Of a stretch of 5,150 nt of DNA, positions 1 to 5,150 are shown in pieces. The notes below the pieces were generated by a model. The model did no database searches, was not told the DNA's origin, and worked only from the letters and a program-made list of their open reading frames with translations. Source of the stretch: a bacterium (GTDB lineage Bacteria > UBA10199 > DSSB01); assembly GCA_030426445.1 (NCBI GenBank), contig JAUHYS010000175.1, positions 1 through 5,150 on the forward strand, in the 5' to 3' direction. Every line of letters begins with the position of its first letter. The first letter of the stretch is position 1. A program made the translations under genes and the position numbers.

Positions 1-1779
1 TTAGACATTAAAAAACAGAGCGAATTTTCCTATGCTCGTTTAATCCTGAATGAAACCGAACTAGAAAATGAAAAAATCCGCTTAAAAAATTATGAGGTCG
101 AAAAACAATTACTCAAAAAAAGAAGTGCATGGCTTTTGCCCAATGTTAAATTTACGACAACCGAACTGCAAAAAACAATCAATCAACTAGACAAGAATGC
201 CAAGGAGCTCGAAAAAAAACTCGAGTTTTACAAAAAATTGGGAGCAAATATACATGCTCCTTTTGAAGAAAATGGAATCAATATCAATAAAAACCTAAAG
301 AGTCACCCCATAGTTATTGAGGCCTACCAGTTAGCTCGTCAAGAAAGCAGGCAGAGCACAAAGTTTTTGACCGAACAGCTCAAATCAATCGAAGAGAGAA
401 AAGAAATTTGGAGAAGACGCTTTCATATTTTTCATAACAAGGCCAACCCAAAGGAGATGTCCGAATGGAAGCAAAGCACCTTACAAAACATCGAACAAAA
501 TTTGCAGGAACAACAACTATTGCAGAACCAGCTTATGACTCTGCAAAAATCTCAATCAGAATCTCGTGACAGGCTTGCCAAGTTTCAAAGTAAAAATACC
601 CGAAACCCTGGTATCACCTCCGCTCTCTCTCTGCAGATCTCAAGCCTGCAAAACCAAATCAGGCAACATCAGGAACACCTTTCACACCTTTACTCGAAAC
701 AACAACTCTACCGTAAAATGCTTTCTGAAATCGAACTCAAGACAGACGAATTTGACCTGGTCGCTTCTTTAAAAAATATCTGGGTCTATGTCGGCAATAT
801 CTGGAGCTTTGAAGTTTTCTCTCTGGAGGACAAACCCTTTACAGTCGGAAAAATTTTTACAGTCTTAACCTTTTTTATCTTTGGAATGCTGATTGCCAAA
901 AAAATTAGCCGTTTCATGGGTCAAAAAATGTTACCTAAACTGGGTATGGGTGCGGGCGTGTCTATTGCCCTTCAGACCCTGACTTTTTATCTGCTCATCA
1001 TACTCATCATTGTTTTGCTGCTTAATACCTTCAATGTCCCACTGACCATTTTTACTTTTTTTGGGGGTGCCCTTGCTATTGGAATAGGTTTTGGAAGCCA
1101 AAACATCGTCAACAATTTTATCAGCGGACTCATTATTCTAATCGAACGCCCTATCAAGCCAGGTGATATGGTTGAAGTTGACACTAACTTCGGTACCGTC
1201 GAGCGAATCGGAGCCCGGAGTACTCTGATCCGTGGATTTAACAATGTGCATATGATCTTGCCAAACAGTGATTTCTTAGAGAAGAAAGTCATCAACTGGA
1301 ATTTATCCGATGACTTAGTACGCGTCTTTGTTTCTGTAGGTGTTGCCTATAATTCTCCCACTCGAAAAGTCAGCCGCTTAATGCAAATGGCCGTTGAGGA
1401 ACATGGATTGATCATTAAAAATCCTGAGCCTATTATTCTTTTTACCGAATTTGGAGACAATGCCCTCCTTTTTGAAGTCCACTTTTGGATTCGGATGCGT
1501 TCTTTGATGGACCGCAGAAAAATTGAAAGCGACATTCGCTTCCGTATTGACAGTTTATTTAGAGAAGGTGAAATCACCATCGCTTACCCACAGCGTGATA
1601 TCCATCTAAATACTTTAAGCCCTCTTGAGTTTAAAATCCTTAAAGAAAGTAATGAGGAAGGCAAAGCTTCAACCCTTCATTCAGAAGACAGTGAAGCCTT
1701 AAAGAAGAAGCTCATTAAAAAGCATGGTCATAAGTTAAAACCGAGCGTTTCTAATCCAAAACTCCCTGATGATGAATGA
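1..1779 (+). CDS. MscS/MscK-type mechanosensitive ion channel with long coiled-coil N-terminal region (5'-truncated by window)
   Basis: Tension-gated inner-membrane channel that would release solutes on hypo-osmotic shock. Frame 1 is open from base 1 to the TGA at 1777-1779, giving 592 visible residues; no in-frame ATG precedes the first domain, so the start is upstream of the window. Residues 1 to about 265 are hydrophilic, Gln/Glu/Lys-rich and helical with heptad-like leucines, resembling the MscS-porin/coiled-coil region of MscK-like proteins. Three hydrophobic helices follow (about 280-305, 320-346, 348-381). The third is the pore helix: Gly/Ala-rich (GGALAIGIGFGSQN, 355-368), then ISGLIILIERPIKPGD, the family signature leading into the beta domain. 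Against E. coli MscS, the pore leucines 105 and 109 align with I360 and F364, and the kink Gly113 with N368. The alpha/beta cytoplasmic domain runs to about 540, followed by a charged tail. MscS topology (N-terminus out) puts the coiled coil in the periplasm, so a signal peptide is expected upstream. The family call is firm; the subfamily is less so. Confidence 0.93.
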   Translation, partial: LDIKKQSEFSYARLILNETELENEKIRLKNYEVEKQLLKKRSAWLLPNVKFTTTELQKTINQLDKNAKELEKKLEFYKKLGANIHAPFEENGININKNLKSHPIVIEAYQLARQESRQSTKFLTEQLKSIEERKEIWRRRFHIFHNKANPKEMSEWKQSTLQNIEQNLQEQQLLQNQLMTLQKSQSESRDRLAKFQSKNTRNPGITSALSLQISSLQNQIRQHQEHLSHLYSKQQLYRKMLSEIELKTDEFDLVASLKNIWVYVGNIWSFEVFSLEDKPFTVGKIFTVLTFFIFGMLIAKKISRFMGQKMLPKLGMGAGVSIALQTLTFYLLIILIIVLLLNTFNVPLTIFTFFGGALAIGIGFGSQNIVNNFISGLIILIERPIKPGDMVEVDTNFGTVERIGARSTLIRGFNNVHMILPNSDFLEKKVINWNLSDDLVRVFVSVGVAYNSPTRKVSRLMQMAVEEHGLIIKNPEPIILFTEFGDNALLFEVHFWIRMRSLMDRRKIESDIRFRIDSLFREGEITIAYPQRDIHLNTLSPLEFKILKESNEEGKASTLHSEDSEALKKKLIKKHGHKLKPSVSNPKLPDDE

Positions 1780-2028
1780 TTATTCGTCCCTTGAAGTCCC
1801 GGGTTTGGGAGACTCTGATTTAAAAGCATCTTCTACATTGATTTCCTTATTAAAGACTGCTCGCGTTCTTTCTAAAATACCCTCATAGACTTTTTGTACT
1901 TGTGGTTGATTCCATAAATGTCCAGCCCAAGTCCTTGCACTCTGATCCATAATTTTAAAATCGAAAATCAAGGCAAGAGCGGCCAAAAAAAAGATAAGAT
2001 AAAGAAATTTTTTAAATAACTTCCACAT
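1780..2028 (-). CDS. small single-pass membrane protein of unknown function (82 aa)
   Basis: I do not recognise a family. The protein starts with a basic stretch (MWKLFKK), then a hydrophobic helix at about residues 8-22 (FLYLIFFLAALALIF). Next comes a polar region with a probable amphipathic helix at about 41-63, and a Ser/Pro/Glu-rich, acidic C-terminus. It could be an inner-membrane anchor with a short soluble domain or an uncleaved signal anchor; no lipobox cysteine is present. Support for a real gene: ATG start, an AGGT Shine-Dalgarno-like tetramer 5 bases upstream, a candidate promoter in the divergent spacer, and an N-terminal hydrophobic segment placed as in real membrane proteins. 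It fills the gap between the flanking genes and its TAA stop (1780-1782) directly abuts the TGA of the convergent channel gene. It is divergent from the HD-GYP gene, so the two may share control. No function is proposed. Confidence 0.7.
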   Translation of the reverse strand: MWKLFKKFLYLIFFLAALALIFDFKIMDQSARTWAGHLWNQPQVQKVYEGILERTRAVFNKEINVEDAFKSESPKPGTSRDE

Positions 2029-2039
2029 AAAATACCTAC

Positions 2040-2064
2040 TCTAATTAGATGCTTTTTTTAGCAT
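2040..2064. repeat. adjacent inverted repeats in the divergent spacer
   Basis: TCTAATTAGA (2040-2049) is a perfect 10-base palindrome. Sharing its last base is ATGCT-TTTTTT-AGCAT (2049-2064), a 5-bp inverted repeat with a six-base loop. Both sit at the predicted start and leader of the minus-strand small gene, and the second overlaps its predicted -10 box. They could be a regulator site or a weak leader hairpin. In sequence this AT-rich, short palindromes also arise by chance. Confidence 0.3.
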
Positions 2065-2088
2065 AAATTAACATTAATCTCTAGTCAC
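2060..2088 (-). promoter_or_regulatory. candidate sigma70-type promoter for the small membrane protein
   Basis: Read on the minus strand, GTGACT (2088-2083; 4 of 6 matches to TTGACA) is followed after 17 bases by TATGCT (2065-2060; 4 of 6 matches to TATAAT). Transcription would start near 2053, leaving a leader of about 25 bases with the AGGT ribosome-binding motif. The -35 box overlaps that of the divergent promoter on the plus strand. Both boxes are only moderate matches, so this is a prediction. Confidence 0.35.
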
Positions 2089-2110
2089 TGATAATAAGTT
2101 TTGTTACAAT
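2082..2110 (+). promoter_or_regulatory. candidate extended -10 promoter for the HD-GYP regulator, predicting a leaderless mRNA
   Basis: TAGTCA (2082-2087; 4 of 6 to TTGACA), a 17-base spacer, then TACAAT (2105-2110; 5 of 6 to TATAAT) preceded by TGT at 2102-2104, which matches the TGn extended -10 element. A start 7 bases past the -10 box is 2117, exactly the A of the ATG. No purine-rich Shine-Dalgarno sequence lies before that ATG, which agrees with a leaderless transcript. The inverted repeat TTGT-T-ACAA (2101-2109) overlaps the -10 box and could be an operator, though it is short. Confidence 0.5.
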
Positions 2111-2116
2111 ACACTC

Positions 2117-3109
2117 ATGCAAGGACAAGATATTAATGTAGTTGTACCCCAAAAAAACTACCGTATTCTTTTAGTGGATGACAACCCAACCAACGTAGAA
2201 CTTCTACAAGCTTATCTTAAACCTCATGGCTACGAGTTTGAAAAAGCCTTTGACGGTGAAGAAGCCCTACTTAAAATTGAAGAAAGCCCTCCTGACCTTG
2301 TTTTGCTAGACCTTATGATGCCTCGACTTTCCGGCTATGAAGTCTGTCATAAAATCAAAAGTGATAAAAAAACTCAACTCATTCCTGTTATTGTAATTAC
2401 GGCTCTCAAGGAGTTGAGCGATAAAATTAAAGCCATCGAAATGGGTGCAGATGACTTCCTAATGAAGCCCTTTAATAAAGTCGAGCTTTTGACCCGAGTA
2501 AAATCTTTGCTTAAATTAAAAGACCTCTACGACGATGTGGAACGTAGTGAAACCATTATTTTCACTCTTGCCGAAATGATCGAAGCCAAAGATGTTTATA
2601 CAAGAGGCCATTCCGAGCGCGTTGCTAAATACTCGGTGTTGCTTGCAAAGTATATTGGCTTAGGGGAAAAAGACCAAGAGATGATTCGACGCGGCGCGTT
2701 ATTACACGATATTGGTAAAATTGGCATCCGCGAATCCATACTCAATAAATCAGGTAAGCTTTCTCAAGAAGAGCTTGCCCATATCCGTTCCCACCCAGCA
2801 CGCGGTTGTGAAATTTGCAAAGCCCTAAAAAGTTTGTCTCCTGCGCTTCCTATTATTCGCCACCACCATGAAAGAATGGATGGTCAAGGTTATCCTGATG
2901 GTATCCAGGGTCAAGAACTCTCTATTGGTCCTCGCCTGGTCGCCATTGCCGATGCCTATGATGCGATGACAAGCAACCGTCCCTATCGTAGGGGGGTTCC
3001 ACCAGAAGATGCTCTTAAAATTTTTGAAAGAGAAAAACAAAGTGGTCAATGGGACCCCGAACTTGTTGACCAGTTTATTCAATTAATCCGCAGGGAAGTC
3101 AGCATTTAA
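2117..3109 (+). CDS. response regulator with HD-GYP c-di-GMP phosphodiesterase output domain (RpfG-like)
   Basis: Cytoplasmic two-component regulator predicted to hydrolyse cyclic di-GMP when phosphorylated. The REC domain spans residues 16-135: acidic pocket D21/D22, phospho-acceptor D65 (in VLLDLMMP), T95 and K117 (in MKPF). A short helical linker leads to the HD-GYP domain (about 145-328), which has every canonical metal and substrate motif: H165 (GHSERV), H197/D198 with K201 (HDIGKIGI), H226 (HP-x-x-G), H250/H251 (HHHERMDGQGYP), GYP at 258-260 and D279. At the position equivalent to the third-metal Glu of PmGH (E185, from memory) this protein has Y161, so a two-metal site is more likely. 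At 330 residues it is the usual length for REC-HD-GYP proteins. The ATG at 2117 puts the REC start at the normal place; the next in-frame Met is residue 67. No histidine kinase is in the window, so the signal is unknown. It has its own promoter and a terminator downstream, so it is probably monocistronic. Confidence 0.96.
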   Translation: MQGQDINVVVPQKNYRILLVDDNPTNVELLQAYLKPHGYEFEKAFDGEEALLKIEESPPDLVLLDLMMPRLSGYEVCHKIKSDKKTQLIPVIVITALKELSDKIKAIEMGADDFLMKPFNKVELLTRVKSLLKLKDLYDDVERSETIIFTLAEMIEAKDVYTRGHSERVAKYSVLLAKYIGLGEKDQEMIRRGALLHDIGKIGIRESILNKSGKLSQEELAHIRSHPARGCEICKALKSLSPALPIIRHHHERMDGQGYPDGIQGQELSIGPRLVAIADAYDAMTSNRPYRRGVPPEDALKIFEREKQSGQWDPELVDQFIQLIRREVSI

Positions 3110-3151
3110 TTCATACTCAACAAGGCCATAAAATACGATTTTAATACTTGC

Positions 3152-3174
3152 AAAGGGAAGCTGCTCCCTCTTTT
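3152..3174 (+). terminator. weak rho-independent terminator after the HD-GYP gene
   Basis: AGGGA (3154-3158) and TCCCT (3165-3169) form a 5-bp stem around a 6-base loop, followed by CTTTT (3170-3174) in a T-rich run. Allowing one bulged C, the upstream AA at 3152-3153 can pair with the T-run. It lies 43 bases past the stop codon and before the next promoter, the expected place. The stem is short, so efficiency may be low. Confidence 0.5.
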
Positions 3175-3222
3175 ACCTTTATCCATTGAAAAATATTTAC
3201 GAATGTGTTCTTTTTGGTAGAT

Positions 3223-3228
3223 TATAAT
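3223..3228 (+). promoter_or_regulatory. -10 box (TATAAT) upstream of the terpenoid gene pair
   Basis: A perfect TATAAT at 3223-3228 would start transcription near 3235, about 30 bases before the GTG at 3266. No good -35 box stands 16-18 bases upstream: TTTACG (3196-3201) is 21 bases away and TTGAAA (3186-3191) is 31. A second AT-rich candidate, GATAAT (3234-3239), follows. The region is so AT-rich that the hexamer could be chance, but one promoter is needed here after the terminator. Confidence 0.4.
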
Positions 3229-3265
3229 GTTCGGATAATTTACCTTTAAATGTGGACAAATCAAA

Positions 3266-4249
3266 GTGAAACATTTTCTTGTCACTGGATCACAGACCCT
3301 AGTGGGGTATAACCTGATTGAGGAACTTTCTAAACAAGGATTACCGATCCGGGCTACTCATCATTTTAAAAGTTCATCCAAAAAACGTAGTAGTGACTTT
3401 TTAATCGAAGGACTTGATTTAGAAACACGACATGTAGATATCACCAACAAGGAAGATCTTTATCAGGCAGTGCAGGGTTGTTCAATTGTCTTTCATACTG
3501 AACACTATTACTCCTTAGAAAAAAAAGACCGTTCGCTGCTTTATCAAATTAATCAAAAAGGCACCCAAAATTTACTTGAAGCGGCGTTTCAAGCCGGAGT
3601 GGACAAAGTCATTTATGTGTCGGCTATGGAACTATTGCGCCCTGCCCCAGGAAAAGAAATTGCTAACGAAAATGATGGAGTTGCTTTAGAAGATTTAAAA
3701 ACGGATTATGAAAAAAGCCGTTACTTGGCCGAAAGAAAAGTGATTGAGTACCGCCAAAAAGGACTTCCTATTATCATAGTTTATCCAACGGTATGTGTAG
3801 GGCCAGGCCAAGGAGACGAAAACCCTTTTGGACATTTTATTCAACGCTATTTACAAAAAAAACTCCTTTTTTATTTAGATACTGGATTTAATCTCATTGA
3901 TGTTAAAGATGTTGCGAAGGGCTGTATCCTAACTGCAAAGCGAGGACAAATTGGAGGCAGATATATTTTAGGCAATAAAAACGTCTATATGCTAGAAATC
4001 CTCCAGCAACTTGAAAAAATGACTCACATCAAATACCCCAAGATGGCCTTGCCCTTTTTCTTAGCCAAAGCATCCAACAGTCTTCTCAGAAATATTTTTC
4101 AACGACGCGCAGGCTTTCAAAATAATTTACTCGAAACACTCAGAAAACCTTTCTTTTATGACACCAGCTTGGCTAGAAAAGAGTTAGGCCTCCCTCAATC
4201 AGACCCTTGGAAAGCATTGCAAAAACAAGTTTCTGCGGGAGTATCTTAA
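3266..4249 (+). CDS. HpnA-like NAD(P)-dependent extended-SDR epimerase/dehydratase family protein with altered active site
   Basis: Rossmann-fold protein of the NAD-dependent epimerase/dehydratase family. Its layout most resembles the hopanoid-associated sugar epimerase/dehydrogenase HpnA: N-terminal beta strand and glycine loop (FLVTGSQTLVG, 4-14), D58 after beta-3, N96 and the GTQNLLEAA helix (99-107), a Y148 motif followed by YLAE (153-156), P174, DTGFNLIDVKDVAKG (205-219) and GGRYILG (230-236). At 327 residues it is full length. Several catalytic positions deviate: the middle glycine of GxxGxxG is T11, the catalytic Ser/Thr position appears to be A120 (VSAMELL) and the YxxxK lysine is R152 (YEKSR). 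Classical catalysis may therefore be lost or altered. GTG is the start because an in-frame TAA at 3236-3238 leaves no earlier start, and it places the glycine loop correctly; only a weak GGA serves as ribosome-binding site. The CruF-like gene begins one base after its stop, pointing to a terpenoid role. Family certain, substrate unknown. Confidence 0.85.
   Translation: MKHFLVTGSQTLVGYNLIEELSKQGLPIRATHHFKSSSKKRSSDFLIEGLDLETRHVDITNKEDLYQAVQGCSIVFHTEHYYSLEKKDRSLLYQINQKGTQNLLEAAFQAGVDKVIYVSAMELLRPAPGKEIANENDGVALEDLKTDYEKSRYLAERKVIEYRQKGLPIIIVYPTVCVGPGQGDENPFGHFIQRYLQKKLLFYLDTGFNLIDVKDVAKGCILTAKRGQIGGRYILGNKNVYMLEILQQLEKMTHIKYPKMALPFFLAKASNSLLRNIFQRRAGFQNNLLETLRKPFFYDTSLARKELGLPQSDPWKALQKQVSAGVS
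4237..4241 (+). promoter_or_regulatory. ribosome-binding site GGGAG for the CruF-like gene, inside the upstream coding region
   Basis: GGGAG at 4237-4241 lies 9 bases before the GTG at 4251 and within the last codons of the preceding gene. It is the strongest Shine-Dalgarno match among the start sites here. It fixes the GTG as start and, with the one-base gap between stop and start, suggests translational coupling. Confidence 0.65.
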
Positions 4250-4250
4250 A

Positions 4251-5042
4251 GTGGTACTGCATTCCATTGAAGAATTTTTTATCTCTCTACTTTCTACCTT
4301 TTCATTGATGTTATTTAAACGTTGGTATGTCTTTACTTTTTTAGCTTCTTATCTCTTCATTGCTTCTCTTTTTTGGGGACTTAAGCGCAGTCTGCTTTTT
4401 ATTCTTGTCGGTTATACCATCGCCTGGCTTTCAGAGGCTTCCTCCATTCGCAATGGTTTTCCCTATGGTTATTGGGAATACCACTATGAAGAAATGTCAG
4501 GAGAGCTCATGGTATGGGGAGTCCCGATTTGGGATTCAATCTCTTATACATTTCTTTGTTTTTCTGGATACATCATGGCTCTTTTTTTGAAAACAAGGTC
4601 GCAAACCCAAATTGAAAACCCTCAGATCTTTTATTCATGGTCGACAATATTTAGCGGTTCTGCTTGTACGACTCTTTTGGATATTATCATTGATCCAGTC
4701 GCACACAGAGGTTCAGAGTGGTTTTTAGGGGACATTTATCATTATACAAACGAAGGAATTTACTTTGGCATACCACTATCTAACTTTGCAGGATGGCTCT
4801 TGGTCTCATTTTGTATTCTGGGTTGTTTTCGTCTATTAGGTGGCTTTAAAAATATTTCTCCAAAAAGTGGAGCTATCAAACTAGGCGTCGCTCTTTACTC
4901 AGGCATTTTTTTATTTAATTGGTCGATCGCACTTTACTTGCAGGCTTGGGGATTAGCACTGGCCTCTTTAGCATGGGGTCTATTATTGATATTTTTAGCT
5001 TTAAGGCGCAGCAAGCAACGCCCTTACAATAATATACCCTAA
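4251..5042 (+). CDS. CruF/DUF422-family carotenoid-biosynthesis integral membrane protein
   Basis: Polytopic membrane protein of the DUF422 family, whose characterised members (CruF) hydrate carbon-carbon double bonds at the ends of acyclic carotenoids: the 1,2 position of carotenoids in cyanobacteria, or bisanhydrobacterioruberin in haloarchaea. About seven hydrophobic helices are visible (roughly 27-44, 46-62, 96-113, 130-148, 180-198, 207-226, 230-251). Polar residues typical of the family sit at helix ends: E62, the aromatic run GFPYGYWEY (69-77), W94-D95, D144, DP (148-149), W157, and GIYFGIPLSNFAGW (169-182). At 263 residues the length is normal. The start is GTG at 4251, one base after the TAA of the SDR gene, with GGGAG upstream. 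Co-expression with an HpnA-like protein suggests terpenoid tailoring, but no phytoene synthase, desaturase or CruG-type glycosyltransferase is in the window. The exact substrate cannot be told from sequence. Confidence 0.85.
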   Translation: MVLHSIEEFFISLLSTFSLMLFKRWYVFTFLASYLFIASLFWGLKRSLLFILVGYTIAWLSEASSIRNGFPYGYWEYHYEEMSGELMVWGVPIWDSISYTFLCFSGYIMALFLKTRSQTQIENPQIFYSWSTIFSGSACTTLLDIIIDPVAHRGSEWFLGDIYHYTNEGIYFGIPLSNFAGWLLVSFCILGCFRLLGGFKNISPKSGAIKLGVALYSGIFLFNWSIALYLQAWGLALASLAWGLLLIFLALRRSKQRPYNNIP

Positions 5043-5044
5043 TA

Positions 5045-5150
5045 TTACCTAGCATCCATTTCTGCTTTTAATTGGCCACAAGCACCTAAAATATCTAAGC
5101 CCCGGCTGTGGCGGATATTTGTCTGTACACCACGGTCTAACAAATACTTT
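5045..5150 (-). CDS. rlmN: C-terminal end of RlmN, 23S rRNA (A2503-C2)/tRNA (A37-C2) methyltransferase (truncated by window)
   Basis: Thirty-four codons and a TAA stop (5047-5045) are visible on the minus strand; the rest of the gene lies beyond the window edge. The peptide contains GVQTNIRHSRGLDILGACGQL, the C-terminal signature of radical-SAM RlmN: the T-x-R, R-G-x-D-I and ACGQL motifs. The cysteine in ACGQL (codon 5080-5078) matches the conserved Cys355 of the E. coli enzyme, which forms the covalent adduct with the adenosine during methyl transfer. The related resistance enzyme Cfr shares the ACGQL end, so the fragment alone does not fully exclude it, but RlmN is far more likely as a housekeeping gene. 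It converges on the CruF-like gene with two bases between the stop codons. Confidence 0.88.
   Translation of the reverse strand, partial: KYLLDRGVQTNIRHSRGLDILGACGQLKAEMDAR

Noticed and set aside
136..138. TTG as the start codon of the channel gene
   Set aside because: The same frame is open back to base 1 with coding-like, heptad-rich sequence and no stop, and no ribosome-binding site precedes the TTG; the gene is cut by the window edge.
566..772. Plus-strand open frame inside the channel gene
   Set aside because: Overlaps the well-supported coiled-coil coding frame, shows no domain and has no ribosome-binding site; a shadow frame.
987..1580. Two minus-strand open frames opposite the MscS domain
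   Set aside because: They are antisense to a conserved domain, have composition typical of reverse-frame translation and lack start signals.
2068..2076. TTAA repeats in the divergent spacer as a CtrA-type site
   Set aside because: The spacing between the TTAA units is two bases, not the seven expected for CtrA.
2825..3082. Minus-strand open frame opposite the HD-GYP motifs
   Set aside because: Antisense to highly conserved catalytic sequence, no recognisable product.
3130..3142. AAAAT-ACG-ATTTT inverted repeat after the HD-GYP gene
   Set aside because: An all-AT 5-bp stem with a 3-base loop is too weak to count as a terminator; the GC-containing hairpin just downstream is the better candidate.
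3250..3312. A 20-codon ATG frame overlapping the GTG start of the SDR gene, possible leader peptide
   Set aside because: No Shine-Dalgarno sequence and no regulatory residue pattern; it ends inside the SDR gene in another frame and is most simply chance.
4360..4590. Plus-strand open frame inside the CruF-like gene
   Set aside because: Shadow of a well-supported membrane protein frame.
5002..5026. Imperfect hairpin TAAGGCG / CGCCCTTA near the end of the CruF-like gene as a terminator
   Set aside because: No T-run follows it on either strand, it has a bulge and a 10-base loop, and it lies inside coding sequence.

Overview
The window is AT-rich (roughly 40% G+C by eye) bacterial chromosomal DNA carrying six protein genes packed almost without spacers. 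The gene set is a coiled-coil MscS channel, a REC/HD-GYP regulator, an HpnA-like dehydrogenase, a CruF-like carotenoid enzyme and RlmN. It suggests a Gram-negative, possibly a deltaproteobacterium-like, SAR324 or Nitrospinota-type lineage. That placement is an inference from the look of the proteins and is weak. No mobile element, CRISPR array, tRNA or rRNA is visible.

Layout. (1) 1-1779 (+): the 3' part of an MscS/MscK-type mechanosensitive channel with a long helical, probably periplasmic N-terminal region. The reading frame is open from base 1, so the true start lies outside the window. (2) 1780-2028 (-): an 82-residue single-pass membrane protein whose stop codon abuts the channel stop. 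(3) 2029-2116: an 88-bp divergent promoter region with two candidate sigma70-type promoters whose -35 boxes overlap, plus two small inverted repeats. (4) 2117-3109 (+): a response regulator with a complete HD-GYP c-di-GMP phosphodiesterase domain, whose predicted transcript would be leaderless. (5) 3110-3265: a weak intrinsic terminator, then a TATAAT box. (6) 3266-4249 and 4251-5042 (+): a two-gene operon, one base apart, of an extended-SDR protein resembling the hopanoid-associated HpnA family and a CruF/DUF422 carotenoid-biosynthesis membrane protein. (7) 5045-5150 (-): the C-terminal end of RlmN, converging on the operon with a 2-base gap.

How they fit together. The last two plus-strand genes are the only ones likely to share a pathway, namely membrane terpenoids (carotenoid or hopanoid). 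The channel deals with osmotic or membrane tension and the HD-GYP protein with c-di-GMP turnover; nothing in the sequence ties them to the terpenoid pair or to each other. I do not see a clear previously undescribed system. The items most worth a second look are the SDR protein with a degraded catalytic triad next to a CruF homologue, the predicted leaderless HD-GYP mRNA, and two convergent gene pairs with essentially no intergenic DNA.
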